Assembly: GCA_040007355.1 (NCBI GenBank)
Contig: JBDTVE010000143.1
Coordinates: 1 to 11,573 of the forward strand
Direction of reading: 5' to 3'
From: JACMLD01 sp040007355
GTDB taxonomy: Bacteria; Bacteroidota; Bacteroidia; Chitinophagales; Chitinophagaceae
DNA: 11,573 bases
The translations under genes were made by a program, and so were the position numbers. The notes under the pieces are model-generated. The model had not been told where the DNA came from. It worked only from the letters and a program-made list of their open reading frames with translations, and did not search any database. How positions within the stretch are numbered: the stretch's first letter is position 1; the number at the start of each line of letters is the position of its first letter. Shown piece after piece: positions 1-6,866 of this stretch.

Positions 1-173
1 AACAATTCCTCAAAACCCGCACCTGGAAGTCCGGATACTTTGGCTATGCCAGTTGATACACTTGTTACCAAACCAACTTCGCGGGGCTTCATGGAAAAAT
101 GATAGTTTTCTATTCCTTTATCTAATTGGGCGAATGTGTTGTCAGTGATATTATTTAGATCAGTTGCTGGCAT
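1..173 (-). CDS. atpA: N-type ATPase alpha subunit, N-terminal part (runs off left edge)
   Basis: Only the first 57 codons are in the window, against roughly 500 in the family. The ATG complement is at 171-173, one base after the atpF stop (175-177). The translation starts MPATDLNN and continues into a REVGLVTSVSTGIAKVSGLP string (residues about 34-53) followed by GAGFEEL. This is the beta-barrel start of F-type alpha subunits, whose usual form is VG.V.SVGDGIA.V.GL. In the enzyme, alpha alternates with beta in the F1-like head and carries non-catalytic nucleotide sites; the Walker motif lies outside the window. It is the eighth atp gene of the minus-strand operon, and in known N-ATPase operons only atpG is expected after it. 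Identity is secure from the motif and the gene order. Confidence 0.93.
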   Translation of the reverse strand, partial: MPATDLNNITDNTFAQLDKGIENYHFSMKPREVGLVTSVSTGIAKVSGLPGAGFEEL

Positions 174-174
174 G

Positions 175-957
175 TTATTTATTTTCGGGCTCGGGCTTTG
201 CGTTTTCTTTCGTGGTTTCGGAAATATTTGTTTCCAATGTATTCAGATATTCCGAAAAACTCCACGCCAGTTTATATCCGTTGGTTGAGAGTTCGATACC
301 GCTTATTATGTCGGGTGCTGTTTTAAATTGTAAGTGCGTATCTGCACTAAGGGTTACATTTACCGCGTCATGTATTTCGGCTTGTTGTTTTGCAGGAAGT
401 TCAAATGCGCTTCTTACCAAAATTGCATTTGCATTGGATTTGAACGCATCAATAAATTGGTTCTTCGCATCGTCTTTTAATTCTTTCAAATGTTTGATGA
501 ATGTGTTGGCTGATTGCTCTTCTAAACTTATGGAAGCTATATCCGTAAGCGCTTTTCTTGTAATGGCAAAAACCTGTTTTTGTGTTTTTTGAGCAAACTC
601 AACAGTATCATTCTTTAGTTTTTCTTTTGATGCTTTCTCCATATTGGTGCGTAAAGTGTTTGCATCAGCTTTTGCTCCATCCAATAATTTTTGCTTTTCA
701 GTAGTTGCATCTGCAACAGCTTTATCCAGCAATCCTTTTTTCTGCTGGTCAAAATCTTCGTTCTTTTTTTTAAAATCATCCTGTTCTTTTTGAGCTGCAG
801 TTTTTTTATTATCTGCATCCTTTAACTGGTCAGTGATTTTTTTCTCCCGTTCATTTACAGCATTGAGTATGGGCTTGTATAAAAATTTCTTTAGCAGCCA
901 CACCAAAATGAGAAAATTAATAATCTGTGCTATTACTGTGAACCAATCGATTTTCAT
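175..957 (-). CDS. atpF: N-type ATPase b subunit with delta-like C-terminal domain
   Basis: This is the peripheral-stalk protein that anchors the catalytic head to the membrane stator. A single membrane helix is seen at residues about 5-22 (WFTVIAQIINFLILVWLL), followed by the FLYKPI string typical of b subunits. A long, highly charged Lys/Asp/Glu/Gln coiled coil fills about 35-130. Residues about 140-245 are predicted globular and include PDIISGIEL (215-223), which resembles the C-terminal signature of F-type delta subunits (PDiiGGi.l). At 260 residues it is about 100 longer than an ordinary b subunit, and no separate atpH lies between atpF and atpA. A b-delta fusion or equivalent explains both facts and is known for N-ATPases. 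The ATG at 957 is 6 nt after the atpE stop. The last 15 residues form a Glu/Lys/Pro-rich tail. Confidence 0.92.
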   Translation of the reverse strand: MKIDWFTVIAQIINFLILVWLLKKFLYKPILNAVNEREKKITDQLKDADNKKTAAQKEQDDFKKKNEDFDQQKKGLLDKAVADATTEKQKLLDGAKADANTLRTNMEKASKEKLKNDTVEFAQKTQKQVFAITRKALTDIASISLEEQSANTFIKHLKELKDDAKNQFIDAFKSNANAILVRSAFELPAKQQAEIHDAVNVTLSADTHLQFKTAPDIISGIELSTNGYKLAWSFSEYLNTLETNISETTKENAKPEPENK

Positions 958-963
958 TTCTTA

Positions 964-1233
964 TTATTTTGCGATGACGTGGTTCCAAAAAGGATTGGCG
1001 AATATAAGAATCAGTGAAACCACGAGACAGTAAATCGCTATTGATTCAATCATAGCCAATCCTACAAATAATGTTCTAGTAATAGTTGGCGCAGCATCGG
1101 GTTGTTGCGCGATGGAACTTAATGCTGATGCTACCGCTTTTCCTTCACCCAACGCGGGCATCATGCAACCAATGCCGGTTGTAAGCCCTGCAATTACAAT
1201 TGATGTTACTGCTATAGTAGTTGTACTGTCCAT
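964..1233 (-). CDS. atpE: N-type ATPase c subunit (rotor ring proteolipid)
   Basis: An 89-residue, two-helix hairpin that oligomerises into the ion-carrying rotor ring. Helix 1 is about residues 7-40, the polar loop is AQQPDAAP (42-49), and helix 2 is about 52-82. The ion-binding carboxylate is E63 in MIESIAIY, with S64 and Y68 at positions that serve as ligands or ligand supports in Na+-binding c subunits such as that of Ilyobacter. Helix 1 carries a second acidic residue, E30, in PALGEGKA, where classical Na+-type subunits have Gln. A paired-glutamate site of this kind is characteristic of N-type rotor subunits. Ion choice (Na+ or H+) cannot be fixed from the sequence. The gene sits between atpB (9-nt gap) and atpF (6-nt gap), and the ATG at 1233 gives the standard length. 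Confidence 0.95.
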   Translation of the reverse strand: MDSTTTIAVTSIVIAGLTTGIGCMMPALGEGKAVASALSSIAQQPDAAPTITRTLFVGLAMIESIAIYCLVVSLILIFANPFWNHVIAK

Positions 1234-1242
1234 TTTAATATT

Positions 1243-1941
1243 TTATTTGGTTGTTAATGATTTTACTTTATCTGTTTTTGCATCATGCAAAGCCGCAGTT
1301 ATATAGACTGTTGCGAGTATGCTGAAAATATAAGCTTGCACCATACCTGTAAGCAATCCAAGTGCATTCATGATTACGGGGAAAATAAATGGTGATATAC
1401 TTAATAGAATTGCAACTATCATTCCGCCACTCATAATATTGCCAAATAGTCTGACGGCCAATGCGAGCGTACGGGAAACTTCACTGATGAGATTAAAAGG
1501 CAACATAATAAAGGTTGGCTTTAGATATGATTTCAGATAACCTCCTAAACCGCTTTTTTGAATACCAAAAAATGGTACTGCAATGAATACGCAAAGCGCC
1601 ATGGCTGTTGTTGTAGAAAGTGAAGCCGTTGGCGGGGTGTACCATGGAAGAATAATACAGAGGTTAGCTGTACCGATAAATAAAAACAATGTGCCGATAA
1701 AGCCGATATATTGTTCAGGATTCTTTAAACCAACTGCTTTAATTTGATCGTCAATTCCTGTTACGATCATTTCGAGAACACATTGCCAACGGGAAATAGT
1801 AATATCTGTTTTTAGTTTTCGTGTAACCAACCACGCCGCAATTATCAATACCAGCATTAAACCCCATGTTGTAACAATGGTAAGATTGAGCGTAAAAAAC
1901 CCATGTTGCCAGAAAATAGTTTGGTCGGGACTAAGCTTCAC
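1243..1941 (-). CDS. atpB: N-type ATPase a subunit (stator ion channel)
   Basis: A 232-residue polytopic membrane protein forming the ion half-channels against the c ring. Several hydrophobic helices are visible (about 22-40, 77-100, 112-128, 142-190 and 190-220). The essential stator arginine is R164 in LALAVRLFGNIMSG, matching the LRLFGN motif of the family. VQAYIFSILATVYI (201-214) is the conserved last helix, including the Gln (Q202) facing the rotor. The NLCIILPWYTPPTASLSTT region (93-111) is also typical. The start codon lies inside the end of atpR, an 11-nt overlap that suggests translational coupling. At about 230 residues it is shorter than E. coli AtpB, as expected for N-type a subunits. 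Confidence 0.95.
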   Translation of the reverse strand: MKLSPDQTIFWQHGFFTLNLTIVTTWGLMLVLIIAAWLVTRKLKTDITISRWQCVLEMIVTGIDDQIKAVGLKNPEQYIGFIGTLFLFIGTANLCIILPWYTPPTASLSTTTAMALCVFIAVPFFGIQKSGLGGYLKSYLKPTFIMLPFNLISEVSRTLALAVRLFGNIMSGGMIVAILLSISPFIFPVIMNALGLLTGMVQAYIFSILATVYITAALHDAKTDKVKSLTTK

Positions 1942-2248
1942 GATCAGCCTCCCTTTTTATTTGTAATTTATTTTCATCGATTGTTTTTGTATAATGTAAA
2001 ACAACAAAGCGGGCTATTATAAATCCAAGCATACATGCAATCAACCTTTGCCAATTGCCTGAACCAATGAAATAGAATCCGATCAACACTATGCTTACCC
2101 GAAAAGTAAAACTGACAAAGATCCACAAGGCAGGTATTTTAGAAGCAACAATTTTATTTACGGTGAACCATAGGCCGCCGAAAAATATTATCCCCAGCAA
2201 CATTCCACCTATAAACGATAATATCATATAAGGAATTTCATTCATCAT
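1931..2248 (-). CDS. atpR: N-ATPase accessory membrane subunit AtpR
   Basis: A 105-residue protein with three hydrophobic segments (about 8-30, 40-62 and 66-86) and a charged C-terminal tail. Position is the main support: it lies between atpQ and atpB, where N-ATPase operons carry atpR. Two arginines sit in or at membrane segments, R50 (FTFRVSIVL) and R80 (IIARFVVL). Membrane-embedded arginines in AtpR have been proposed to interact with the acidic c-subunit site during ring assembly, but its function is not firmly established. It overlaps atpQ upstream and atpB downstream by 11 nt each. The starting MM leaves a choice between adjacent ATGs; the first is used here. The protein is too small and divergent for motif-only assignment. 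Confidence 0.85.
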   Translation of the reverse strand: MMNEIPYMILSFIGGMLLGIIFFGGLWFTVNKIVASKIPALWIFVSFTFRVSIVLIGFYFIGSGNWQRLIACMLGFIIARFVVLHYTKTIDENKLQIKREADREA

Positions 2249-2564
2249 CTTTGTCTTTGTTGTTATGCATTTCTTTATATTCTTTGTCTACCCAATACCA
2301 GGCAATGATACTTCCTGTAACGATGCCAACAATCAATATTGTTAATGTCCAGGAAAATGATTGCGGGTGCGTTTTATCCAGCCAGATACCTAATGCCGCT
2401 CCAAGCAATGAAGGTACTGTCACCGACCAGCCTACCATTCCCATCATTCCCAAGCCAAACCACACACCATTGTTTTCATGCAAGGCTTTTAGCTTTCGTT
2501 TTTCTTTTTTGGCGACCTCTTCGCTAAAAATATTTTCTTCTTTATCATTTGTAGCTGGTTCCAT
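2238..2564 (-). CDS. atpQ: N-ATPase accessory membrane subunit AtpQ (AtpI-like)
   Basis: A 108-residue protein with a charged, Lys/Glu-rich N-terminus (1-30), a Gly-rich first membrane segment (about 36-62, ending LGIWLDK), a second segment (about 70-92) and an acidic Lys/Asp tail. The two-helix AtpI-like fold with GAALGIWLD is what AtpQ proteins of N-ATPases show. AtpI relatives assist c-ring assembly or Mg2+ supply; the exact AtpQ role is unresolved. It starts 2 nt after the atpC stop and overlaps atpR by 11 nt, so it is translated as part of the same operon. The first ATG of the frame fits this tight spacing. Confidence 0.85.
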   Translation of the reverse strand: MEPATNDKEENIFSEEVAKKEKRKLKALHENNGVWFGLGMMGMVGWSVTVPSLLGAALGIWLDKTHPQSFSWTLTILIVGIVTGSIIAWYWVDKEYKEMHNNKDKDDE

Positions 2565-2566
2565 TG

Positions 2567-2968
2567 TTAATAGTTTCGAAGTTTATCGAAGCTGTAAATA
2601 AATCCTCTTTCCAATTTTGCAATAACAGTAATCGCCTGCTTTTGATTTTTGTCCTTTGTATCAAAATCTTTTTTCACCAGCTCACCAAGTTTGCCGAGGT
2701 CTGCACCACCAATAGCATTGCGAACTGAAACCAAAACCTGCAAACCGGCTTTTATCATCACGCCTTCGTCAACAGCTATATAATGTGCTGTTCCGTCTGT
2801 TTCATAAGTAAAAATTCCAGGTACCAACGCAGCAACGCAATCGAGCCTTTGCGGCAATAAACCATAAGCGCCTTCGCTTGTTTCCATCACAATACTGCTT
2901 ACATTTTTTATATCGGCAAATATTTTGAATGGAAGAAGGATCTTTAATTCCATTGATGTTTTTTCCAT
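2567..2968 (-). CDS. atpC: N-type ATPase epsilon subunit
   Basis: A 133-residue central-stalk protein that couples rotation to catalysis and often acts as a brake. The N-terminal beta-sandwich is recognisable: MELKILLPFKIF, then TSEGAYGLLPQRLDCVAALVPG (the usual T..G..GILP.H.d....L.PG), then YIAVDEGVMIKAGLQVLVSVRNA. A helical C-terminal region follows (about 90-130). ATG at 2968 leaves only 4 nt after the atpD stop at 2973-2975. An internal Met (residue 6) starts the conserved part and is a possible alternative start. Its position directly after atpD and before the atpQ-atpR pair is the N-type arrangement; in ordinary F-type operons these membrane genes do not follow epsilon. Confidence 0.93.
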   Translation of the reverse strand: MEKTSMELKILLPFKIFADIKNVSSIVMETSEGAYGLLPQRLDCVAALVPGIFTYETDGTAHYIAVDEGVMIKAGLQVLVSVRNAIGGADLGKLGELVKKDFDTKDKNQKQAITVIAKLERGFIYSFDKLRNY

Positions 2969-2972
2969 GACA

Positions 2973-4532
2973 TTATTTTTGCGTTACTGCTTTTTCTTTT
3001 TGTCCTTCTTTTGCCTTCGTTTCTCCAGTATCGTTTTTTTCGTTTTTTGAATCATCCTGTTCGTCTTTATTATTGTTTTTACTTTTATCATCTTTTTTAT
3101 CCTTATCGGGCTGTTTATCCTTGCTGGCAGTATCGGCGTTCTTCTTCACTTCATCTATTGAGCCAATCATATAAAAAGCACTTTCTGGATAGTCTTTAAA
3201 CTCATCTGAGAGAATACGCTCGCAACCGTCCAATGCATCTTTTAAACTAACCTGCTTTCCTTTTATTCCGCTGAATTGTTCGGTTGTAAAAAATGGTTGT
3301 GTAAGAAATCGTTCCAATTTCCTTGCACGATTCACCACATTACGATCTTGTACAGATAACTGCTCCATGCCAAGCATGGAAATGATATCTTTTAATTCTT
3401 CATATTGCGCAAGCGTTGCTCTTATCTTTTGTGCGAGATCATAATGATTTTGCCCGATGATTCCTGGTGTGGCCATTTTCGAATTGGACTGCAGCATGTC
3501 GATGGAAGGATATAAGCCTTCACTCGCTTTTTTTCTTGACAATGCGATCGATGCGGAAAGATGAGAAAAAGTATGAACAGCAGCAGGATCTGTTAGATCA
3601 TCTGCGGGAACATAAACAGCTTGTATGGAAGTGATTGCTCCACTATCGGTATAGGCTATACGCTCTTCCAACTCCGATAATTCTGTTCCCATAGTTGGCT
3701 GATAACCCAAACGAGATGGCATTTGACCCATCAATCCGGAAACTTCCATGCCGGCCTGGATAAAACGGAAAATATTATCGATTAGCAACAATACATCACG
3801 ATGCTCATCATCCCGAAAATATTCAGCCATCGTTAGCGCTGCATGGCCAATGCGAAAACGGGCGCCCGGCGGTTCATTCATTTGGCCAAACAACATAACC
3901 ATGTCTTTAAGCAGTCCGGCGTCCTTCATGGCATTGTACAATTCATTTCCTTCGCGGCAACGTTCTCCAATTCCGCAAAACATGCTGACGCCCTTGTTAT
4001 GGCCAACCATATTATGAATCATCTCAGTAAGCAAAACGGTTTTGCCTACACCGGCACCGCCAAATAATCCTGCTTTTCCACCACGTTCCAGCGGAATAAG
4101 TACATCAATGGCTTTAATGCCTGTTTCAAAGACTTCAGATTTAACGGCCCTTTTTAACAATGGTGGTGGTGACTGATGAATGTTACGGCGCTCAGGTTTT
4201 GGCAATGCATCAAGATGGTCAATCGTGTTTCCGAAAACATTAAACATTCGGCCCAATAAGTTTTTGCCAACAGGCACCGTTAATTCTTGTCCATCCGTTT
4301 CCACCACCGTTCCTCTGGCCAGCCCTTGTGTGGGACTCAATGCAATTCCACGCACGGTATGGTCATTCAATTGCGTCAGCACCTCAATTGAAATTGTATT
4401 GTCTTTTCCGGTTCGAAGCAGCGTATAAACCGGTGGCAGGTCCTTTTCAAAATTGACATCTACTACACTGCCTCTTACAGAAATAACTTTTCCATAGTTG
4501 ATTTCTGTACTGATGTTGTTACTTGCATTCAT
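2973..4532 (-). CDS. atpD: N-type ATPase beta subunit (catalytic) with Lys/Asp-rich C-terminal tail
   Basis: The catalytic subunit of the ATPase head. Seen: P-loop GGAGVGKT (158-165); GERCREG (189-195) with E190 as expected catalytic Glu, plus R191 and E194; Walker B LLLIDN with D252, in the N-type form IDNIFRFIQAG; MNEPPGARFR (218-227); YPSIDML (341-347). The rotor-facing acidic loop is EQLSVQD (390-396), with fewer acids than the classic DELSEED. The family ends near GSIDEV (457-462). Here residues about 463-519 add a low-complexity Lys/Asp/Asn/Glu tail, making 519 residues against the usual 460-475. The first ATG (4532) is preceded by A-rich sequence with no Shine-Dalgarno, as is common in Bacteroidota. 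It is the first gene of the atp operon, 140 nt downstream of ppk2. Confidence 0.96.
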   Translation of the reverse strand: MNASNNISTEINYGKVISVRGSVVDVNFEKDLPPVYTLLRTGKDNTISIEVLTQLNDHTVRGIALSPTQGLARGTVVETDGQELTVPVGKNLLGRMFNVFGNTIDHLDALPKPERRNIHQSPPPLLKRAVKSEVFETGIKAIDVLIPLERGGKAGLFGGAGVGKTVLLTEMIHNMVGHNKGVSMFCGIGERCREGNELYNAMKDAGLLKDMVMLFGQMNEPPGARFRIGHAALTMAEYFRDDEHRDVLLLIDNIFRFIQAGMEVSGLMGQMPSRLGYQPTMGTELSELEERIAYTDSGAITSIQAVYVPADDLTDPAAVHTFSHLSASIALSRKKASEGLYPSIDMLQSNSKMATPGIIGQNHYDLAQKIRATLAQYEELKDIISMLGMEQLSVQDRNVVNRARKLERFLTQPFFTTEQFSGIKGKQVSLKDALDGCERILSDEFKDYPESAFYMIGSIDEVKKNADTASKDKQPDKDKKDDKSKNNNKDEQDDSKNEKNDTGETKAKEGQKEKAVTQK

Positions 4533-4672
4533 TTTTTTGTTTAATTATTCACGGAGCTGCGTAGTGATTATGCAATATTCACAAGTTCATTTATCAAGTT
4601 CTTTTCTAAGCTGACGAAAGTCATTACAGGATGTGATAAGAGTCAGTTACCCGTGCATTTCTTTTTGCTTCA
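4533..4672 (-). promoter_or_regulatory. Spacer upstream of atpD; possible separate promoter and leader
   Basis: This 140-nt AT-rich gap is the largest within the minus-strand block and the only place wide enough for an internal promoter of the atp genes. I see no convincing Bacteroidota-type TTTG/TAnnTTTG pair and no strong terminator after ppk2. A 4-bp hairpin (TGAC-TTTC-GTCA on the minus strand) is too weak to count. The leader immediately before the atpD ATG is A-rich and has no Shine-Dalgarno. Whether atp transcription starts here or reads through from ppk2 cannot be decided by eye. Confidence 0.25.
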
Positions 4673-5458
4673 TCAAAAAAGTTTGTTTTTTATTATTTCA
4701 GGGGTTGCCGGATCAACCAATCCATAGTTTATCGGAATTAATTTTTTGTTTTTATTATGGTAGTCCATCTTCTCCAGAAGATGTGTAATAAGAGCAATGT
4801 GTGTTTCTTTCTTATTGTCTGCATTCACAATAAACCAGGGTGCATGTTTGAAATTTGTTTTCAGTAACATTTCATCTCGTGCAGCTGAATAATTTTTCCA
4901 GTGTTTATGTGCAACTTCGTCAATTGGACTTATTTTCCATTGCTTCAGTAGATCTTTCCTGCGATCTTCCAATCTGTTTTCCTGTTCTTTTTTACTGATA
5001 TCAAGGTAGTATTTGAAAATAATAAATCCGCCTTCAATCAGCCCATTTTCAAAGGAGTTTACCTCTGCAAAGAAGGATTTGTATTGCTTCTCTGTGCAGA
5101 AGCCCATTACTTTTTCAACGCCCAAACGGTTATACCAGCTACGGTTAAATAGAACAAATTCTCCTGAGGCGGGCAAATGAGAAACGTAACGTTGAAAGTA
5201 CCACTCCCGTTCCTGGATGTCCGTAGGCTTACCCAATGCCACTACTTTTGTATCACGGGGGCTAAGATGTTTGATGATTCTTTTTATGGTTCCATCTTTA
5301 CCGGCCGCGTCTCTGCCTTCCAGTATTACCAGCAGCTTTAAATCGGAAGCGATAATTTCCTTTTGTAATTTTACCAGCTCGATATACAATCCGTGGAGTA
5401 TTTCTTTCTTCCTCTTTTTTTTCGAGTCAGCGCCTTTATTTGTTAAATCATGTTCCAT
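4673..5458 (-). CDS. ppk2: Polyphosphate kinase 2 (PPK2 family)
   Basis: A 261-residue soluble kinase that transfers phosphate between inorganic polyphosphate and nucleotides; many one-domain members run toward making ATP or GTP from polyP and the diphosphate. Seen: Walker A-like EGRDAAGKDGT (47-57, with K54), PRDTKVVALGKPT (67-79), EREWYFQRYVSHLPA (83-97), and the Walker B/lid region FNRSWYNRLGVEKVMGF (104-120). A lid-type Lys/Arg-rich helix pair (about 155-180) and the HKHWKNYSAARDEML stretch (184-198) follow, then APWFIVNADNK (206-216). These match single-domain PPK2 proteins. Nucleotide preference is not readable. The extreme N-terminus (1-20) is Lys-rich and unconserved, and the C-terminus (about 235-261) looks lineage-specific. 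It lies 34 nt after the PRC gene, probably co-transcribed, and 140 nt before atpD. Confidence 0.93.
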   Translation of the reverse strand: MEHDLTNKGADSKKKRKKEILHGLYIELVKLQKEIIASDLKLLVILEGRDAAGKDGTIKRIIKHLSPRDTKVVALGKPTDIQEREWYFQRYVSHLPASGEFVLFNRSWYNRLGVEKVMGFCTEKQYKSFFAEVNSFENGLIEGGFIIFKYYLDISKKEQENRLEDRRKDLLKQWKISPIDEVAHKHWKNYSAARDEMLLKTNFKHAPWFIVNADNKKETHIALITHLLEKMDYHNKNKKLIPINYGLVDPATPEIIKNKLF

Positions 5459-5492
5459 TGCTGTTTAAAATATAAATTGTATGAGTTTAGTT

Positions 5493-6251
5493 TTACAAAA
5501 TGCCTTCATCTACCCTTTGACGTGGCACAGATGCATTTGCAGGCAGATCATAGTTGGCATAAACAAATAGTTCGCCGGCTTTTACCGCGACTTTGGATAA
5601 ATCAGTCATTACCTGCGATTTCTCCCAGCTTATTTCTTTTATATGTTGCACCGACAACATAACTTTTTTTCCTCCAATCCAGTTATTGGTATCAACAACG
5701 ATAGAGATAACTTTCCAGGATTCGTCATCAATGATAAAATCATTTACATGACCTATCTCTCCGTCGCTTGCATGAATGTGATAGCCTGCAATGCGTTCGG
5801 TGCTGCGTAAATGCACACGATTGTTTTCTTTTTGAACTGGAGCATTTTCATTGTCTTTGGCTATCCGTTCATCAAAAAGCGGTGCTGCCGGCATAACGCT
5901 CCATTGGCCACCTGCATAAAATTCACTTGACCAGTAAGGTTGCCATGTATAGTGCTCATACAACGCAATCTCATGCTGGTGAGAAACAGGTTTGTGGAAA
6001 TCCGTATCGGGGCTGTTGCTGATTTGATGTTTTGTAATATTCGCCAGAAAATCTTCTCTTCCCCAGTCAATAGATTGCAATGCTACCGGAGCAATGAGAA
6101 CTGACCGTCCAAAAAGCCAGGTACCGGTTTTCACAATCAGGTAACGGATGTCCCACGTGTTATCGTCGAAATAAAATTCTTCAACTTCTCCTATTTCTCC
6201 GTCGGTCGCCCTGATGCTGTAACCAATCAAACTTTTAATATTTCGGTGCAT
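5493..6251 (-). CDS. Duplicated PRC-barrel domain protein
   Basis: A 252-residue protein with two PRC-barrel domains. Copy 1 (about 5-70) has LIGYSIRATDGEIGEVEEFY then DIRYLIVKTGTWLFGRSVLI. Copy 2 (about 153-212) has IAGYHIHASDGEIGHVNDFI then VISIVVDTNNWIGGKKVMLS. The repeated G-Y-x-I-x-A-[ST]-D-G-E-I-G core shows internal duplication. The middle (80-145) is Trp/Tyr-rich and unlike either domain. No signal peptide or membrane segment is seen, so it is probably cytoplasmic. PRC barrels occur in ribosome maturation protein RimM and photosynthetic reaction-centre H subunits; in bacteria like this they are small folds of unclear role, often annotated as stress-related. It is the first gene of the minus-strand block, with ppk2 34 nt downstream. 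A function for this protein cannot be assigned. Confidence 0.88.
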   Translation of the reverse strand: MHRNIKSLIGYSIRATDGEIGEVEEFYFDDNTWDIRYLIVKTGTWLFGRSVLIAPVALQSIDWGREDFLANITKHQISNSPDTDFHKPVSHQHEIALYEHYTWQPYWSSEFYAGGQWSVMPAAPLFDERIAKDNENAPVQKENNRVHLRSTERIAGYHIHASDGEIGHVNDFIIDDESWKVISIVVDTNNWIGGKKVMLSVQHIKEISWEKSQVMTDLSKVAVKAGELFVYANYDLPANASVPRQRVDEGIL

Positions 6252-6359
6252 AAAGCTATTTTATTTGTTTTATTATTTACATAAGAATAACAATACAATT
6301 GGCCTGGAATCTTTTCATGCGATATGCAATAGCAGGTCACGGAATAGCTGCACCGGTAG
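6252..6359. promoter_or_regulatory. Intergenic region carrying the upstream region of the PRC-ppk2 block
   Basis: These 108 nt separate the minus-strand block from the interrupted plus-strand ORF. The 50 nt before the PRC gene ATG (minus strand) are very AT-rich and must hold or adjoin its promoter if this is the first gene of the transcript. No exact TAnnTTTG -7 element was found, so the assignment rests on position only. Confidence 0.3.
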
Positions 6360-6866
6360 ATGCGCAGCAATAAAGAGGAGTATAGCAAAGGTCGCCATAC
6401 AACGATGCTGAATTGTTACACAATTGAAGGAAAATCTTACATAAATCACAGGTTATATGGCAATTTAGATTCTAGTGCCGATAATCAAAGACTGTTTCAG
6501 GTAAAACTTATATACGCGGATCTTGATGCCGTTACTGAGGAAGCGGAAATAAGCCTGGCTGGTTCTGGTAGGTTCAATTCAAACGCTCGTCTGTACCAAA
6601 AGCAAGTGCATAACAATACCGATATGAATCTGCCTGACGATCCTCATAATCCAATGACATGACACCTTGATATATTCATTCCTAACAAGGGTAAGTTGGT
6701 TCTGGAAGACATTGCCACTGCAAGTTACAATTTAGAAGTTCGTGTGCAGAAAGCAGATCAAGGAATTATTTTGAGTAATAACGCTTGTGATAGCACTGAG
6801 AAGACTATTTTAAGTACGCCTTTTCTCGTTGTTTTTTCCTTTCTTTTCAATTTGATAAAGACGTAA
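6360..6866 (+). pseudogene. Interrupted ORF of unknown family (in-frame TGA at 6660-6662)
   Basis: From ATG at 6360 the frame is open for 100 codons, hits TGA at 6660-6662, then continues in the same frame for 67 more codons to TAA at 6864-6866. Both halves have protein-like composition: the first ends NLPDDPHNPMT, and the second starts HLDIFIPNKGKLVLEDIATA and contains SYNLEVRVQKADQG. The second half suggests alternating beta strands. I do not recognise the family. A TAG directly precedes the ATG in frame, so nothing longer starts upstream. A single nonsense mutation in a decaying gene is the simplest reading; a sequencing error or two chance ORFs are alternatives. The neighbourhood (6867-7505) is also degraded. 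Confidence 0.4.

Noticed and set aside
164..592. Plus-strand 142-codon ORF opposite atpF
   Set aside because: It lies wholly antisense to a well-supported gene and has a Ser/Cys/Phe-rich composition typical of reverse-frame translation of a coiled-coil gene.
2251..2601. Plus-strand 116-codon ORF opposite atpQ
   Set aside because: Antisense shadow of atpQ; no recognisable domain.
3748..4067. Overlapping plus-strand ORFs opposite atpD
   Set aside because: Antisense to the conserved catalytic core of the beta subunit; two different frames are open, as expected by chance.
4600..4640. Possible hairpin terminator between ppk2 and atpD
   Set aside because: The stem is only 4 bp and has no T-tract on the minus strand after it.
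6660..6662. TGA as selenocysteine or reassigned tryptophan codon
   Set aside because: No SECIS-like hairpin is evident just downstream, the surrounding sequence is not a redox motif, and genes here use TGG for tryptophan normally.
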